From the NCBI RefSeq assembly GCF_010614805.1, contig NZ_JAAFZC010000001.1, positions 2,086,001 to 2,150,000 of the forward strand: a stretch of DNA of 64,000 nucleotides, read 5' to 3'. The notes beneath the pieces were generated by a model. It searched no databases. It worked only from the letters and a program-made list of their open reading frames with translations, and was not told where the DNA came from. This DNA is from Pseudooceanicola aestuarii. Its GTDB lineage: Bacteria > Pseudomonadota > Alphaproteobacteria > Rhodobacterales > Rhodobacteraceae. The translations under genes were made by a program, and so were the position numbers. Of this stretch, positions 45,207 through 55,470 are shown piece by piece. The stretch's first letter is position 1. Each line of letters opens with the position of its first letter.

Positions 45207-45748
45207 CAGCCCGTCTCCTCTTCGGCGGCTTCGTAGGCGGGGGTATTGCCCCGCGCCAGAACGACCATGGCATCCAGAATCGCCAGCAACAGCAGGGCCA
45301 GCCCCAGCGTCATCACGCCCTGCGGGATCGCCAGCGGGATCTTCACCATGCCGTAGCTGACGGAAGTAAACTTCACGGAATCAAGGAATTGCAGAAGGCT
45401 GGACCATGTGGCAAAGGCGCAGAGCCCCGCCGCTCCGGCCGCCACCGCCACGCCCAGTGCGCGGCGCGGGGCGTCGGGTAAAACGCGGGTCAGCAGGGTG
45501 ACCCGGACGTGACCCCCGGCGGTAAAGGTGCCCGCCAGCCCCAGGAAGACGGCGCCAAGAAACAGGAACCCGCCGATTTCAGCGAGGGAGGGCACGGTGA
45601 TGCCCGGCGGGGCGGCCCCCATGGCGCGGGCGGCGCGGTCGATCAACCGGCCCGTCACCTGCACCAGCACCAGAATTCCGATGGCCGCAAAGGCAGTGGC
45701 GGCCAGCGTCAACGCGGCCGAATACGTTCTGTCCAGGATCTGTCGCAC
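45206..45748 (-). CDS. TRAP transporter small permease (DctQ-type)
   Basis: A 180-residue protein with four membrane helices and the DctQ pattern: FLFLGAVFLGLAGTFTAGGHVRVTLLTRVLP in the middle. It pairs with the large subunit. It lies about 70 bases after the binding protein gene. Confidence 0.9.
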   Translation of the reverse strand: MRQILDRTYSAALTLAATAFAAIGILVLVQVTGRLIDRAARAMGAAPPGITVPSLAEIGGFLFLGAVFLGLAGTFTAGGHVRVTLLTRVLPDAPRRALGVAVAAGAAGLCAFATWSSLLQFLDSVKFTSVSYGMVKIPLAIPQGVMTLGLALLLLAILDAMVVLARGNTPAYEAAEEETG

Positions 45749-45817
45749 CGCGATCTTCCCCTCGGGCCCAATGGGCGTGGATGATGGGGCCGGGCATGAT
45801 GGCCCGGCCCGCGCGGA

Positions 45818-46792
45818 TCATTCGCCGGTATAGGCGTCGATGACGGATTGGCCCGCATCGCCTGCTTCGGCCAGCCATTCGTCGGTCATGGTCTGACCGA
45901 TGGCGGCCAGCTCCTCGGACAATTTGGCCGACGGATCGACCACGGTCATGCCGCCGTCCTTCAGGGCTGCGATCTTGCTTTCGGTTTCGGCCATGGACAT
46001 CTCCCATCCGCGCGCCTCGGCGGTGGAGGCGGCCTGCATCACGGCGGCCCTGACCTCGTCGGACAGGCCCTCAAAGGCGCCGGAATTCACGATCACCATA
46101 TTCTTGGGCAGCCAGGCCTGGGTGTCGGTGTAATAGGAGGTGAAATCCCAGGCCTGCGCCGACACCCCGGTGGAGGGAGAGGTGATCATCGCCGCCACGC
46201 GCCCGGTGGAGAAGGCGGTGGGGATATCGCCGGTCTCGATCTGGGTGGGCACGGCGCCCATCAGCTGGGCCAGCCGCTCGGTCGCAGTGTTGTACGCGCG
46301 GAAAGCGGCCCCTTCCAGATCGGCGGTGCTTTCGATCTGGTCCTGAGTATAAATCGACTGGCCGGGCCACGGCACGGCATACAGCAGGGTCAGCCCCTGT
46401 TCAGCCAGCTTTTCCTCGACCAGCGGCCGGGAGGCCTCCCAGAGTTTCAGCGCATCCTCGTAGGAGGCGGCGAGAAACGGAATGCTGTCCACGCCAAAGA
46501 TCGGGTCTTCGTTCGCCAGGCGCGACATCAGCGTTTCGCCGATGGGGGCAAGGCCCCGGCGTACGGCGTCCTTGATCTCGGGGTGGGCGAACAGCGATCC
46601 GGCGGAATGGACGGTGATCTCCAGCTCCCCGCCCGTGGCCTGGGTCACGTCTTCGGCAAACTGGATGATGTTCTGCGTGTGAAAGATGGAATCGCCATAG
46701 GGCGTCGGCATGTCCCAGCTTTCGGCCCAGAGGGGCATGGCAAATGCGGCAAGGCCAGCCGCCAGAAGCGGCGTCTTGAAAGAAGCGGTCAT
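45818..46792 (-). CDS. TRAP transporter substrate-binding protein (DctP-type)
   Basis: A 324-residue periplasmic protein; signal peptide cleaved near LWAESW. Core motifs: [29 protein letters not shown], and [39 protein letters not shown], in which the Arg of FRAYN is the carboxylate-binding residue of DctP proteins. The ligand is thus a carboxylate; the divergent oxoprolinase suggests 5-oxoproline or a hydantoin-like acid. Start at 46792 because AGGGAA precedes it. Confidence 0.92.
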   Translation of the reverse strand: MTASFKTPLLAAGLAAFAMPLWAESWDMPTPYGDSIFHTQNIIQFAEDVTQATGGELEITVHSAGSLFAHPEIKDAVRRGLAPIGETLMSRLANEDPIFGVDSIPFLAASYEDALKLWEASRPLVEEKLAEQGLTLLYAVPWPGQSIYTQDQIESTADLEGAAFRAYNTATERLAQLMGAVPTQIETGDIPTAFSTGRVAAMITSPSTGVSAQAWDFTSYYTDTQAWLPKNMVIVNSGAFEGLSDEVRAAVMQAASTAEARGWEMSMAETESKIAALKDGGMTVVDPSAKLSEELAAIGQTMTDEWLAEAGDAGQSVIDAYTGE

Positions 46793-46886
46793 CGGTTTTC
46801 CCTGTCGGTTCGACATGCGGCCATTTTATGCAACCGGGGTTGGCCGCTTTGCCCTCGGTGTAAAGTCAGGTTGACCAAACGCTTCC

Positions 46887-46902
46887 ATTTTGTCAACAAA
46901 TT
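46887..46902. promoter_or_regulatory. Dyad in the divergent TRAP/oxoprolinase promoter
   Basis: ATTTTGT-CA-ACAAATT has two 7-bp arms with one mismatch. A wider GTTGAC (46870-46875) and GTCAAC (46892-46897) pair surrounds part of it. It lies in the 147-base divergent region in an AT-rich patch with a TTGACC/TTGACA promoter-like element. It suits a MarR operator, such as that of the MarR gene at the operon end, but the pairing is inferred. Confidence 0.5.
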
Positions 46903-46939
46903 GTCATCGTACCTGGAAACGCGCAGCGGAGGCCGCCCC

Positions 46940-49900
46940 ATGACTGACCAGATTTCAAGCAACCGGTGGGATTTCTGGATCGACCGTGGGGGCACCTTTA
47001 CCGACGTCATCGGCCGTGCGCCCGATGGCACGCTGTCGGCGCGCAAGCTGCTGTCGGAAAACCCCGAAGCCTATGATGATGCAGCGATAGAGGGCATCCG
47101 CCGCCACCTGGGCGACGACGTGATCGACCCCGCCCGCGTCGGCACCGTGCGCATGGGCACCACCGTCGCCACCAACGCCCTGCTAGAGCGCAAGGGCGAC
47201 CGCACGCTGCTGCTGATCACCCGCGGCTTCCGTGATGCGCTGCGAATCGCCTACCAGGACCGGCCCGACATCTTCGCCAAGGAGATCCTGTTGCCCGACC
47301 AGCTTTATGATCGCGTGGTCGAGGTGGAGGAACGCGTACTGGCCGATGGCACGGTGGAAACCCCGTTGGACACGGACAGCGTGACCGATGCGCTGGCTCA
47401 GGCGCGCGCTGACGGGATCGACGCGGTGGCCATCGTGCTGATGCATTCCTGGGCGGCGCCCGAACACGAACGCCAGTTGGAACAGGCCGCCCGCGACGCG
47501 GGCTTTGGCCAGGTGTCCGCCAGTCACGAGGTTTCCCCCCTGATCAAGCTGGTCGGACGCGGTGACACCACCGTGGTGGATGCCTACCTGACCCCGATCC
47601 TGTCGCGCTACGTCGACAAGGTTGCCAGCGCCCTGGGCGCCACCCCGCCCGAGGAGGCCGGGCCGACGCTGCTGTTCATGATGTCCTCCGGCGGGCTGAC
47701 GGCGGCGGACCGGTTCAAGGGGCGCGATGCCATCCTGTCCGGCCCGGCGGGCGGCGTGGTGGGCATGGCGCGCACCGGCCAGATCGCTGGGCATGATCGG
47801 GTAATCGGCTTTGACATGGGCGGCACCTCGACCGACGTGGCGCATTTCGACGGCGTGTTCGAACGCGCCTTTGAAACCCAGGTGGCAGGGGTGCGGATGC
47901 GCACGCCCATGGTCCGGGTGCATACGGTCGCGGCGGGCGGCGGGTCCATCCTGCATGCCGAACCGGGGCGCTTTCGCGTCGGCCCCGACAGTGCCGGTGC
48001 CGATCCGGGGCCGGCCTGCTATCGCCGGGGCGGGCCGCTGACGGTGACGGACGCCAATGTCATGCTGGGCAAGCTGAACCCCGATTTCTTTCCGCCGATC
48101 TTCGGCCCGGGCCAGGATCAGCCGTTGGACCGCGATGCCGTCGTCGCCCGGTTCACCGAGATCGCGGAGGCTGAAGGCAAAGCCCCCGAAGAGGTCGCCG
48201 AAGGCTTCCTGCGTATCGCGGTGGAGAACATGGCCAACGCGATCAAGAAGATTTCCGTGCAGCGCGGCCATGACGTGACCCGCTACCTGCTGAACGCCTT
48301 TGGCGGGGCGGGTGGGCAGCACGCCTGCCTGGTCGCCGATGCGTTGGGGATGCGCCAGGTGCTGATCCACCCGATGTCCGGCTTGCTTTCGGCCTATGGT
48401 ATCGGCCTGGCCCGCGTGACTGAGGCGCGCCAGCAGGGGATGGAGACGGAATTCACCCCCGCGGGGCAGGGCAATCTGGATGCGGCCATGGCCCGACTTC
48501 AGGCCGAGGTCCAGGAGGCGCTGGTGCAACAGGGCGTCAGCGGTGCCGATGTCGCCATGACCCGGCGCCTGCACCTGCGCTATGCCGGGACGGACACAGC
48601 CCTGCCGGTGGTCTGGTCCGGCGATGCCACCGCTGCTGTCGCTGCCTTCGAAACGGCACACAAGGCGGAGTTCGGCTTTACCGACCCTGACGCGCAGCTG
48701 GTGGTCGAGGCCGTCGAGGTCGAGGGGGAAGCCGCCGCCTCTGCCGCCGATGCCGAACCCGAACATCCCGCAACCCCGTCCGAGGCGCCGGTGGCCGATC
48801 GCGTGCGCGTCTTCTCCGGCGGGGCGTGGCACGACGCGGCTGTTGTCCGGCGCGATGACATCGCCCCCGGCAGCAGTGTCGCCGGCCCCGCGCTGGTGAT
48901 CGAGGCAAACCAGACCATCGTCATCGAACCCGGTTGGACCGCTCAGGTCAGCACTCATGATCATATCCTCATGACCCGGACCGAAGCGGCCAGCCGGGCC
49001 AGCGCGGCGGGGACAGAGGCCGATCCGGTTCTGCTGGAGGTGTTCAACAACCTGTTCATGAATATCGCCGAGCAGATGGGCGTGGCCCTGCAAAAGACCT
49101 CGCGCTCCGTCAATATCAAGGAACGGCTGGATTTCTCCTGCGCGGTCTTCGATGCTGACGGCGCGCTGGTGGCCAATGCACCGCATATGCCCGTGCACCT
49201 CGGCTCCATGGACCGGTCGGTGGAGGCGGTGATCCGGCAGAATGAGGGCCGGGTGAAACCGGGCGACGTCTATGCCCTGAACGCGCCCTACAACGGCGGC
49301 ACTCATCTGCCCGACATCACCGTCGTCACCCCGATTTTCGACGCGGCGCAGGCGCAGATCCTGTTCTGGGTCGCCTCGCGCGGGCACCATGCGGATGTCG
49401 GCGGGGTGGCCCCCGGCTCCATGACGCCGCGCGCCACCAGCGTCGAGGAAGAGGGCGTTCTGATCGACAACTTCCTGCTGGTGGAGGGCGGACGGTTCCG
49501 CGATGCGGAGATCCGCGCCCTGTTGACCGATCACGCTTATCCCTGTCGCAACCCCGATCAGAACGTCGCCGACCTGAAGGCCCAGGTCGCCGCGAACGCC
49601 CGTGGCGCGGCGGAATTGTCGTCGATGATCGACCTTTTCGGACTGGATGTGGTGCAGGCCTACATGGGCCACGTTCAGGATAACGCCGCAGCCGAAGTCG
49701 CCCGCGTGCTGACCCGTCTGGACGATGGCGCATGCGCCTACGAGACGGACAGCGGCCAGGTGATCCGGGTCAAGATCACCATCGACCGGGAGAAGAACGA
49801 GGCCATTGTCGATTTCACCGGCACGTCGGAGGCGATGAAGAACAACTTCAACGCGCCCGAGCCGGTGACGCGCGCGGCGGTTCTCTATGTCTTCCGCGTG

Positions 49901-50563
49901 ATGGTGGAGGCCCCGATCCCGATGAATGCGGGCTGCTTGCGCCCGATCCGCATCATCGTCCCGGATGGCTGCATGTTGTCGCCGCGCTACCCCGCCGCCG
50001 TCGTGGCCGGCAACGTGGAGACCTCTCAGCACGTGACCAACGCGCTGTTCGCGGCCCTGGGCGCGATGTCGAATTCCGAGGGCACGATGAACAACCTGAC
50101 CTTCGGCAATGCGCGCCACCAATATTACGAGACGATCTGCGCCGGCTCTCCCGCCGGGCGGATGAACGACGGGCGCGAATTCGACGGGGCGGCCGGGGTG
50201 CATGTGCACATGACCAATTCCCGCCTGACGGACCCGGAAGTTCTGGAAAGCCGCTATCCCGTGGTGCTGGAACGGTTCGGCATCGACGCGGACTCCGGCG
50301 GGACAGGGCGCCGACGCGGCGGCGATGGTACGACCCGTGTGATCCGGTTCCTTGAGGATATGGACCTGTCCATTCTCGCCTCCCACCGCCACCGCGCGCC
50401 GCAGGGCATCGCCGGCGGCCAAGAAGGCCGCAAGGGCCGCACCGAGATCCGCCGCAAGGATGGCCAGGTGGAGGAGCTCAAGAACGCCGACCAGACCACC
50501 GTCGCCGCCGGAGACGCGGTCATCATCGTCACCCCGACCCCGGGCGGCTACGGCGAAGGCTGA
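46940..50563 (+). CDS. Fused hydantoinase A/B, 5-oxoprolinase-type
   Basis: A 1207-residue single chain. The N-terminal half is Hyu[48 protein letters not shown] (phosphate-binding ATPase fold) and [15 protein letters not shown]. The second half from about residue 700 is Hyu[60 protein letters not shown] and the C-terminal GRRRGGDG. The fused length of about 1200 residues equals that of ATP-dependent 5-oxoprolinases, which open pyroglutamate to glutamate; hydantoin or other cyclic amide substrates are possible. GGAGG stands 8 bases before the ATG. Divergent from the TRAP operon. Confidence 0.9.
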   Translation: MTDQISSNRWDFWIDRGGTFTDVIGRAPDGTLSARKLLSENPEAYDDAAIEGIRRHLGDDVIDPARVGTVRMGTTVATNALLERKGDRTLLLITRGFRDALRIAYQDRPDIFAKEILLPDQLYDRVVEVEERVLADGTVETPLDTDSVTDALAQARADGIDAVAIVLMHSWAAPEHERQLEQAARDAGFGQVSASHEVSPLIKLVGRGDTTVVDAYLTPILSRYVDKVASALGATPPEEAGPTLLFMMSSGGLTAADRFKGRDAILSGPAGGVVGMARTGQIAGHDRVIGFDMGGTSTDVAHFDGVFERAFETQVAGVRMRTPMVRVHTVAAGGGSILHAEPGRFRVGPDSAGADPGPACYRRGGPLTVTDANVMLGKLNPDFFPPIFGPGQDQPLDRDAVVARFTEIAEAEGKAPEEVAEGFLRIAVENMANAIKKISVQRGHDVTRYLLNAFGGAGGQHACLVADALGMRQVLIHPMSGLLSAYGIGLARVTEARQQGMETEFTPAGQGNLDAAMARLQAEVQEALVQQGVSGADVAMTRRLHLRYAGTDTALPVVWSGDATAAVAAFETAHKAEFGFTDPDAQLVVEAVEVEGEAAASAADAEPEHPATPSEAPVADRVRVFSGGAWHDAAVVRRDDIAPGSSVAGPALVIEANQTIVIEPGWTAQVSTHDHILMTRTEAASRASAAGTEADPVLLEVFNNLFMNIAEQMGVALQKTSRSVNIKERLDFSCAVFDADGALVANAPHMPVHLGSMDRSVEAVIRQNEGRVKPGDVYALNAPYNGGTHLPDITVVTPIFDAAQAQILFWVASRGHHADVGGVAPGSMTPRATSVEEEGVLIDNFLLVEGGRFRDAEIRALLTDHAYPCRNPDQNVADLKAQVAANARGAAELSSMIDLFGLDVVQAYMGHVQDNAAAEVARVLTRLDDGACAYETDSGQVIRVKITIDREKNEAIVDFTGTSEAMKNNFNAPEPVTRAAVLYVFRVMVEAPIPMNAGCLRPIRIIVPDGCMLSPRYPAAVVAGNVETSQHVTNALFAALGAMSNSEGTMNNLTFGNARHQYYETICAGSPAGRMNDGREFDGAAGVHVHMTNSRLTDPEVLESRYPVVLERFGIDADSGGTGRRRGGDGTTRVIRFLEDMDLSILASHRHRAPQGIAGGQEGRKGRTEIRRKDGQVEELKNADQTTVAAGDAVIIVTPTPGGYGEG

Positions 50564-50585
50564 GCCGGGTCTGACGGGGGAAGAG

Positions 50586-50613
50586 AAGGGGCGCCCGATG
50601 GGGCGCCCTTTTT
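50586..50613 (+). terminator. Rho-independent terminator after the oxoprolinase gene
   Basis: A GGGCGCCC / GGGCGCCC stem of 8 bp extended by A-T and G-T pairs, with loop GATG, followed by TTTTT, 23 bases behind the stop. Confidence 0.9.
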
Positions 50614-50686
50614 GCGGTGGGAGATTTCTACTTCGGGCGGCCTGGACGGCACAGCCTGTTCAGCGGAGCATTCGGATGTTCTCCCG

Positions 50687-51394
50687 CTAACCGCATACCT
50701 CGGAGAGGTAAGTTTCCGAACTCTGGCTGAGATCGCGCGACTTACTTTGCCGTATGCGTTCGAGATTTGCGCGCGCCAACTTTGTCCGGGCGCGCAGCAG
50801 TGCGCCATAGTCAAACTCGTGCGCGGTGTCAGGTAATCCCGACTTCAGGAAAATTTCGTTGCACGTTGAGTTTAATATGGCTGCGTCTCGGTCTGTTTCA
50901 TATAATCTGACGCAAGTTGATAGAGTAGCTTCCAGCGCTTCATTGGATTTCATTTTGGCGAATCGAGCATGATCCGCTTCCAGTTGAAGAACCCGGTTCT
51001 GAGCGAGGGCAACTGCACAGTTTAGTCGAGCTTCCTCTTCCTCGCGTGAGGTCTTTCTGTCATCTGCGCCTTCAATGAAGGCTTCTTCAGCTTGCGCTTC
51101 GGCTCCAGATAGAAATCTACCTTTTGTGGAGAAGTATTCCCAGCGCTCACCCGTGCCTGTATCCAGGCATTCCTTCGCGTCTGCAATCAACTCTGTCGAA
51201 TACAAGTACTTCCATCTGATAACAATTTCAGAAATTCTTAAGGCTTCTTCGGTATCCCCTCGTTCGATCGCTTCGATACATGACGCGGCAATGGCAGCTT
51301 TGCTTTCCGACCGCGCCGCTTCAGTGAGAGTGAAGAGGCTGAGTGTTGTCACTGCAAGAAGTTGAAGTGGTGAAATGATGGATGAAATCGACAC
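50687..51394 (-). CDS. Hypothetical secreted protein in an AT-richer patch
   Basis: A 235-residue protein from a GTG start, with a signal-peptide-like N-terminus (LQLLAVTTLSLFTLTEAA). The mature part is helical and charged (GADDRKTSREEEEARLNCAVALAQNRVLQLEADHARF) with five Cys, which may pair. No family is recognised. The gene and its flanks are clearly more AT-rich than the surrounding core, and it stands alone between a terminator and sdaA, so horizontal acquisition is likely. Confidence 0.6.
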   Translation of the reverse strand: MSISSIISPLQLLAVTTLSLFTLTEAARSESKAAIAASCIEAIERGDTEEALRISEIVIRWKYLYSTELIADAKECLDTGTGERWEYFSTKGRFLSGAEAQAEEAFIEGADDRKTSREEEEARLNCAVALAQNRVLQLEADHARFAKMKSNEALEATLSTCVRLYETDRDAAILNSTCNEIFLKSGLPDTAHEFDYGALLRARTKLARANLERIRQSKSRDLSQSSETYLSEVCG

Positions 51395-51703
51395 AATTAT
51401 CTCTTTCGCAAATTTGGTCAGAGGTCGGGGTTAAAAAATCTTCTCTCGATCTGACGGTAGCACAGGTCGGGCGTATCGCAATGCGCCTTGGGACGAACTG
51501 AGCGCAGCTGCATGCCTTAGGGTTCCATTCTCGGTGTTCGTGAATGGGCGTGAGGCCGAATTAAACGGCGTTTCGCTAAATGACCAAAGTGGCGGGCGTG
51601 TTATCCAATCCGATGCCCGAGGGATAAACCAGATTGCCTGCCACGCGCGCAGTGGCGGTTGATGCGCAATTGGGAGCGCCGTTCGCCCGACCACTAGCCT
51701 CCC
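51395..51703. other. Intergenic stretch between the orphan gene and sdaA
   Basis: About 310 bases. It holds the promoter side of the secreted protein gene on the right and the end of sdaA. A minus-strand open frame of 87 codons (51431-51694) has no ribosome binding site and an untypical composition; I regard it as chance or a relic. No clear terminator for sdaA was seen. Confidence 0.3.
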
Positions 51704-53074
51704 TCAACAATTCGGCACATTCACTGCCAGACCGCCCAGGGACGTTTCCTTGTATTTCTCGTGCATGTCGCGGCCGGTCTGGCGCATGGTTTCGATGCAG
51801 GCGTCGAGGGGGACGAAATGGTCCCCGGTGCCGCGCAGGGCGAGGGAGGCGGCGCTGACGGCCTTGATCGCGCCCAGGCCGTTCCGCTCGATACAGGGGA
51901 TCTGGACCAGACCCTTCACCGGGTCGCAGGTCATGCCCAGATGATGTTCCAACGCGATTTCGGCGGCATTCTCCACCTGTTCCGGTGTGCCGCCCATCAC
52001 CGCGCAAAGGCCGGCGGCGGCCATGGCAGCGGCGCTGCCGACCTCCGCCTGGCATCCCGCCTCCGCCCCCGAGATCGAGGCGTTGAACTTTACCAGCCCA
52101 CCGACCGCCGCCGCCGTCAGCAGGAAATCGGGCATCCCGGCCTCTGACGCGCCGGGCACGTGGTGCAACCAATAGCGCAGCACCGCCGGGATCACCCCGG
52201 CGGCGCCGTTGGTGGGGGCGGTGACGACCTGCCCACCGGCGGCGTTTTCCTCGTTCACCGCCATGGCATAGCAGGAGATCCAGTCATTCACCACGTGGGG
52301 CGGGGCCAGGTTGCGGCCGCGTTCGTCCAGGATGGCGCGGTGGATGGCCCCGGCGCGGCGTTTGACCCCCAGCCCGCCGGGCAGAATGCCCTCGCTCGCC
52401 AGCCCCCGGTCGATGCAATCGGACATGACCTGCCAGATCCGCCGGGTGCCGCCGGTGACGTCGCGGGTGCCGCGCGCGATCTCGTTGGCGGATTTCATCT
52501 GCGCGATGCTACACCCCGACGCGCGGGCCATCGACAGCATCTCGGCGCCGGACTTGAACGGGTAGGGGACGGGTGGGCCCTCGGCCTCGGCCTTGCCTTG
52601 CGCCAATTCCTCCTCTGTCAGGACAAAGCCGCCGCCGATGGAATAATAGACCTGCGACTGGATCACGTCGCCCTGGGCGTCGGTGGCCATCAGGCGCAGG
52701 CCGTTGGGGTGGCCGGGCAGGGCGGCGTCGAAGTCGAACACCAGGTCGTTAGCCGGGGCGAACATCAGGGGCGGCAGCCCGTCGGGATGAAGCGTGCCCT
52801 CGGCGCGGATGCGATTCAGCTCTGCCTCCGCAGCGGTGGCGTCGTAATCGTCCGGGCGAAAGCCCGCCAGCCCGAGGATCGTGGCGCGGTCGGTCGCATG
52901 GCCCCGGCCGGTGAAGGCCAGCGAGCCATGTAGCGACGCGCGCAGCCCATGGGCGGAGAAGGGCGCGGCGCGGAGCAGATCCAGAAACCGCGCGGCGGCC
53001 ACCATCGGGCCCATCGTGTGGGAGGACGACGGGCCAATCCCGATCTTGAAGATATCGAACAAGGATATGAACAT
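51704..53074 (-). CDS. sdaA: L-serine ammonia-lyase (iron-sulfur type)
   Basis: A 456-residue single-chain serine dehydratase: [24 protein letters not shown] at the start of the beta domain, and in the alpha domain [40 protein letters not shown] and [23 protein letters not shown]. The cysteines in these parts bind a [4Fe-4S] cluster. The enzyme turns L-serine to pyruvate and ammonia. Start at 53074 because of the normal family N-terminus and AGGGTG upstream. Confidence 0.95.
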   Translation of the reverse strand: MFISLFDIFKIGIGPSSSHTMGPMVAAARFLDLLRAAPFSAHGLRASLHGSLAFTGRGHATDRATILGLAGFRPDDYDATAAEAELNRIRAEGTLHPDGLPPLMFAPANDLVFDFDAALPGHPNGLRLMATDAQGDVIQSQVYYSIGGGFVLTEEELAQGKAEAEGPPVPYPFKSGAEMLSMARASGCSIAQMKSANEIARGTRDVTGGTRRIWQVMSDCIDRGLASEGILPGGLGVKRRAGAIHRAILDERGRNLAPPHVVNDWISCYAMAVNEENAAGGQVVTAPTNGAAGVIPAVLRYWLHHVPGASEAGMPDFLLTAAAVGGLVKFNASISGAEAGCQAEVGSAAAMAAAGLCAVMGGTPEQVENAAEIALEHHLGMTCDPVKGLVQIPCIERNGLGAIKAVSAASLALRGTGDHFVPLDACIETMRQTGRDMHEKYKETSLGGLAVNVPNC

Positions 53075-53251
53075 GCCGGCACCCTGACAGATTTCGCGCA
53101 TGTGTCGAGCCGGTAGGCGACCGCTGATGCACGGATCGCGGCGCCCTGACCTTTGCGTGAGGGCGTGCGGCACGGGGAAATCGCCCCTCGCATCCCGGCC
53201 CGCTTCTTCCTATAAGCGGTCAAGTTTGCAACCGCCCCCGGAGACCCATTC

Positions 53252-54040
53252 ATGAGCGGAGAGCTGTCGCCCATCGACAAGGCCAAATTCGTCGCTGCCA
53301 AACAATCGGTGGAATATGTCGAGGACGGCATGCGCGTCGGGCTTGGCACCGGTTCCACCGCCGCCTGGATGGTGCGCTGCCTGGGGGAGCGTGTCCGGGA
53401 CGAGGGGCTGAAGATCCGCGGCGTGCCGACCTCTTCGCGCACCGCCGCGCTGGCGCGTGAGGTCGGGATCGAGGTGATCTCCCTGGATGAGGCAAAGTGG
53501 CTGGACCTGACCATCGACGGGGCCGACGAATTCGACGCGGACCTGAGCCTGATCAAGGGCGGCGGCGGCGCGTTGCTGCAGGAAAAGATCGTGGCCACGG
53601 CCTCGGATCGCATGGTGGTGATCACCGATGCGGCCAAGCGGGTCGAACATCTGGGCAATTTCCCCCTGCCCGTGGAAGTCGTGCCCTTCGGCTGGCGCAC
53701 CACCCAGGCGCTGATCGAGGAAACGCTGATCCAGATGGATGTCCTGGGCCGCGATTCGACGCTGCGGATGAACGGCGATGTTGCCTTTGTCACCGACGAG
53801 GGCAACCATATCCTGGACCTGCACCTGGGCCGCATCGGCAACCCGCGCCAGCTCGCCATGGTGCTGAACCAGATGCCCGGCGTGGTGGAGAACGGCCTGT
53901 TCATCGATATCTGCGACACGGTGATCATCGGCCATGGCGACGGCCGGATCGAGATCCGGGATATCAACGAGGGCACGGCCGAGGAAAAGCGGCTGGACTT
54001 CGTCGAGGATGACAACCTTTTCAATGATCTGAACGACTAG
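53252..54040 (+). CDS. rpiA: Ribose-5-phosphate isomerase A
   Basis: A 262-residue enzyme: GLGTGSTAAWMVRCLGERV (phosphate loop), IDGADEFDADLSLIKGGGGALLQEKIVA (catalytic Asp/Glu and Lys region), and FGWRTTQALI downstream. It interconverts ribose 5-phosphate and ribulose 5-phosphate in the pentose phosphate pathway. A short gap to the glutathione reductase gene suggests a shared transcript. Confidence 0.97.
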   Translation: MSGELSPIDKAKFVAAKQSVEYVEDGMRVGLGTGSTAAWMVRCLGERVRDEGLKIRGVPTSSRTAALAREVGIEVISLDEAKWLDLTIDGADEFDADLSLIKGGGGALLQEKIVATASDRMVVITDAAKRVEHLGNFPLPVEVVPFGWRTTQALIEETLIQMDVLGRDSTLRMNGDVAFVTDEGNHILDLHLGRIGNPRQLAMVLNQMPGVVENGLFIDICDTVIIGHGDGRIEIRDINEGTAEEKRLDFVEDDNLFNDLND

Positions 54041-54051
54041 GAGACAACGCC

Positions 54052-55413
54052 GTGAGCGAGTTCGACTATGACCTTTTCGTCATTGGCGGCGGATCCGGTG
54101 GCGTGCGCGCCGCGCGGGTCGCGGCCGGTGAGGCCGATGCCAAGGTGGCACTGGCGGAATCCAGTCGCTATGGCGGCACCTGCGTCATCCGGGGCTGCGT
54201 CCCGAAAAAGCTGATGGTGTTTGCCAGCGGTTACAAATGCATGTTCGAGGACGCTCGCGCCTATGGCTGGGAGGTCGACGAAGGGGCCTTTGACTGGACG
54301 AAGTTCCACGGCCGGCTGAGCGACGAGCTGGACCGCCTGGAAGGTGTCTACAAGCGGCTGCTGGACAATTCCGGGGTCGATCGGTTCGACGGCCGCGCCA
54401 CCATCGTGGATCCCCATACCGTCCAGTTGGGCAATGGCGTCAAGAAGACGGCGAAACACATTCTGGTCGCGACCGGTGGCCGGCCCATCCTGCCCCCGAT
54501 CAAGGGCGCGGAACACGGCCTGGTCTCGGACGATGTCTTCCTGCTGGACAAGTTGCCGAATTCGGTTCTGATCGTCGGCGGCGGCTATATCGGTTGCGAA
54601 TTCGCCGGGATCTTCAACGGATTGGGAGTCGAGGTCACGCAATACCTGCGGGGCGCGCAGATCCTCAACGGGTTTGACGAGGAAGCCCGCGGCCTGATCT
54701 CGGAGGAGATGCGCCAGGGCGGCATCGATCTGCACACCGGCACCAACATCCTGGAGATGGAACCGCGCGATGGCGGGACCTGGGTGAAATCCTCCAACGG
54801 GGATGAACGGGTGTTCGATCACGTCATCTTTGCCACCGGCCGTGCGCCGAACACGGAGAAGATGGGCCTGGAGGACGTCGGCGTGGAGCTGGACGACAAG
54901 GGCGCCATTGTGGTAGATGGCTATTCCCAGACCGCCGTGCCCTCGATCTACGCCATCGGTGACGTGACTGACCGTTTGCAGCTGACCCCCGTCGCCATTC
55001 GCGAGGGCATGGCCTTCGTGGAGACGGTGTTCAAGGGCAATCCGACCTCGCCGGATCATGATCTGGTGCCCACCGCGATCTTCACCCAGCCCGAAATGGG
55101 CACCATCGGTCTGACCGAGGAAGAAGCCGCTGCGCAGGAACCGATCGAGGTCTACTGCACCTCCTTCAAGGCCATGCAACAGGCCTTTGCCGGGCGGACA
55201 GAGCGTGTGATGATGAAGCTGCTGGTCAGCAAGGAGACCCGCAAGGTGCTGGGCTGTCACATCGTTGCCCCGCAGGCCGGGGAGATGATCCAGATCGCGG
55301 GGATCGCCGTGAAAATGGGCGCGACCAAGGAAGATTTCGACCGTGTCTGCGCGGTGCATCCAACCATGGCCGAGGAACTCGTGACCATGCGCAGCCCGAC
55401 GCGGGAAACTTGA
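54052..55413 (+). CDS. gor: Glutathione-disulfide reductase
   Basis: A 453-residue FAD enzyme from a GTG start: GGGSGGVRAARVAA for FAD, GGTCVIRGCVPKKLM for the redox-active Cys pair, GGGYIGCEFAGIFNGLG for NADPH, IYAIGDVTDR, and the C-terminal HPTMAEELVTM with the catalytic His-Glu. It reduces GSSG with NADPH. It begins 11 bases after rpiA, so it probably shares its transcript; the link to NADPH from the pentose phosphate pathway is sensible. Confidence 0.95.
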   Translation: MSEFDYDLFVIGGGSGGVRAARVAAGEADAKVALAESSRYGGTCVIRGCVPKKLMVFASGYKCMFEDARAYGWEVDEGAFDWTKFHGRLSDELDRLEGVYKRLLDNSGVDRFDGRATIVDPHTVQLGNGVKKTAKHILVATGGRPILPPIKGAEHGLVSDDVFLLDKLPNSVLIVGGGYIGCEFAGIFNGLGVEVTQYLRGAQILNGFDEEARGLISEEMRQGGIDLHTGTNILEMEPRDGGTWVKSSNGDERVFDHVIFATGRAPNTEKMGLEDVGVELDDKGAIVVDGYSQTAVPSIYAIGDVTDRLQLTPVAIREGMAFVETVFKGNPTSPDHDLVPTAIFTQPEMGTIGLTEEEAAAQEPIEVYCTSFKAMQQAFAGRTERVMMKLLVSKETRKVLGCHIVAPQAGEMIQIAGIAVKMGATKEDFDRVCAVHPTMAEELVTMRSPTRET

Positions 55414-55470
55414 AAATAGAGGTTCTGCTGCACATCTAGAGCGCAGGACAAGGAGAGGGAAAGGGTATCA

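Noticed and set aside
45848..46939. N-terminal extension of the oxoprolinase frame by 364 codons
   Set aside because: It runs antisense over the TRAP binding protein gene; the true start with GGAGG is at 46940.
47183..50422. An open frame of 1079 codons on the minus strand opposite the oxoprolinase
   Set aside because: Shadow of the fused hydantoinase gene; His/Arg/Gly-rich with no domain.
51431..51694. An 87-codon minus-strand open frame between the orphan gene and sdaA
   Set aside because: No ribosome binding site and unusual composition; probably chance or relic.
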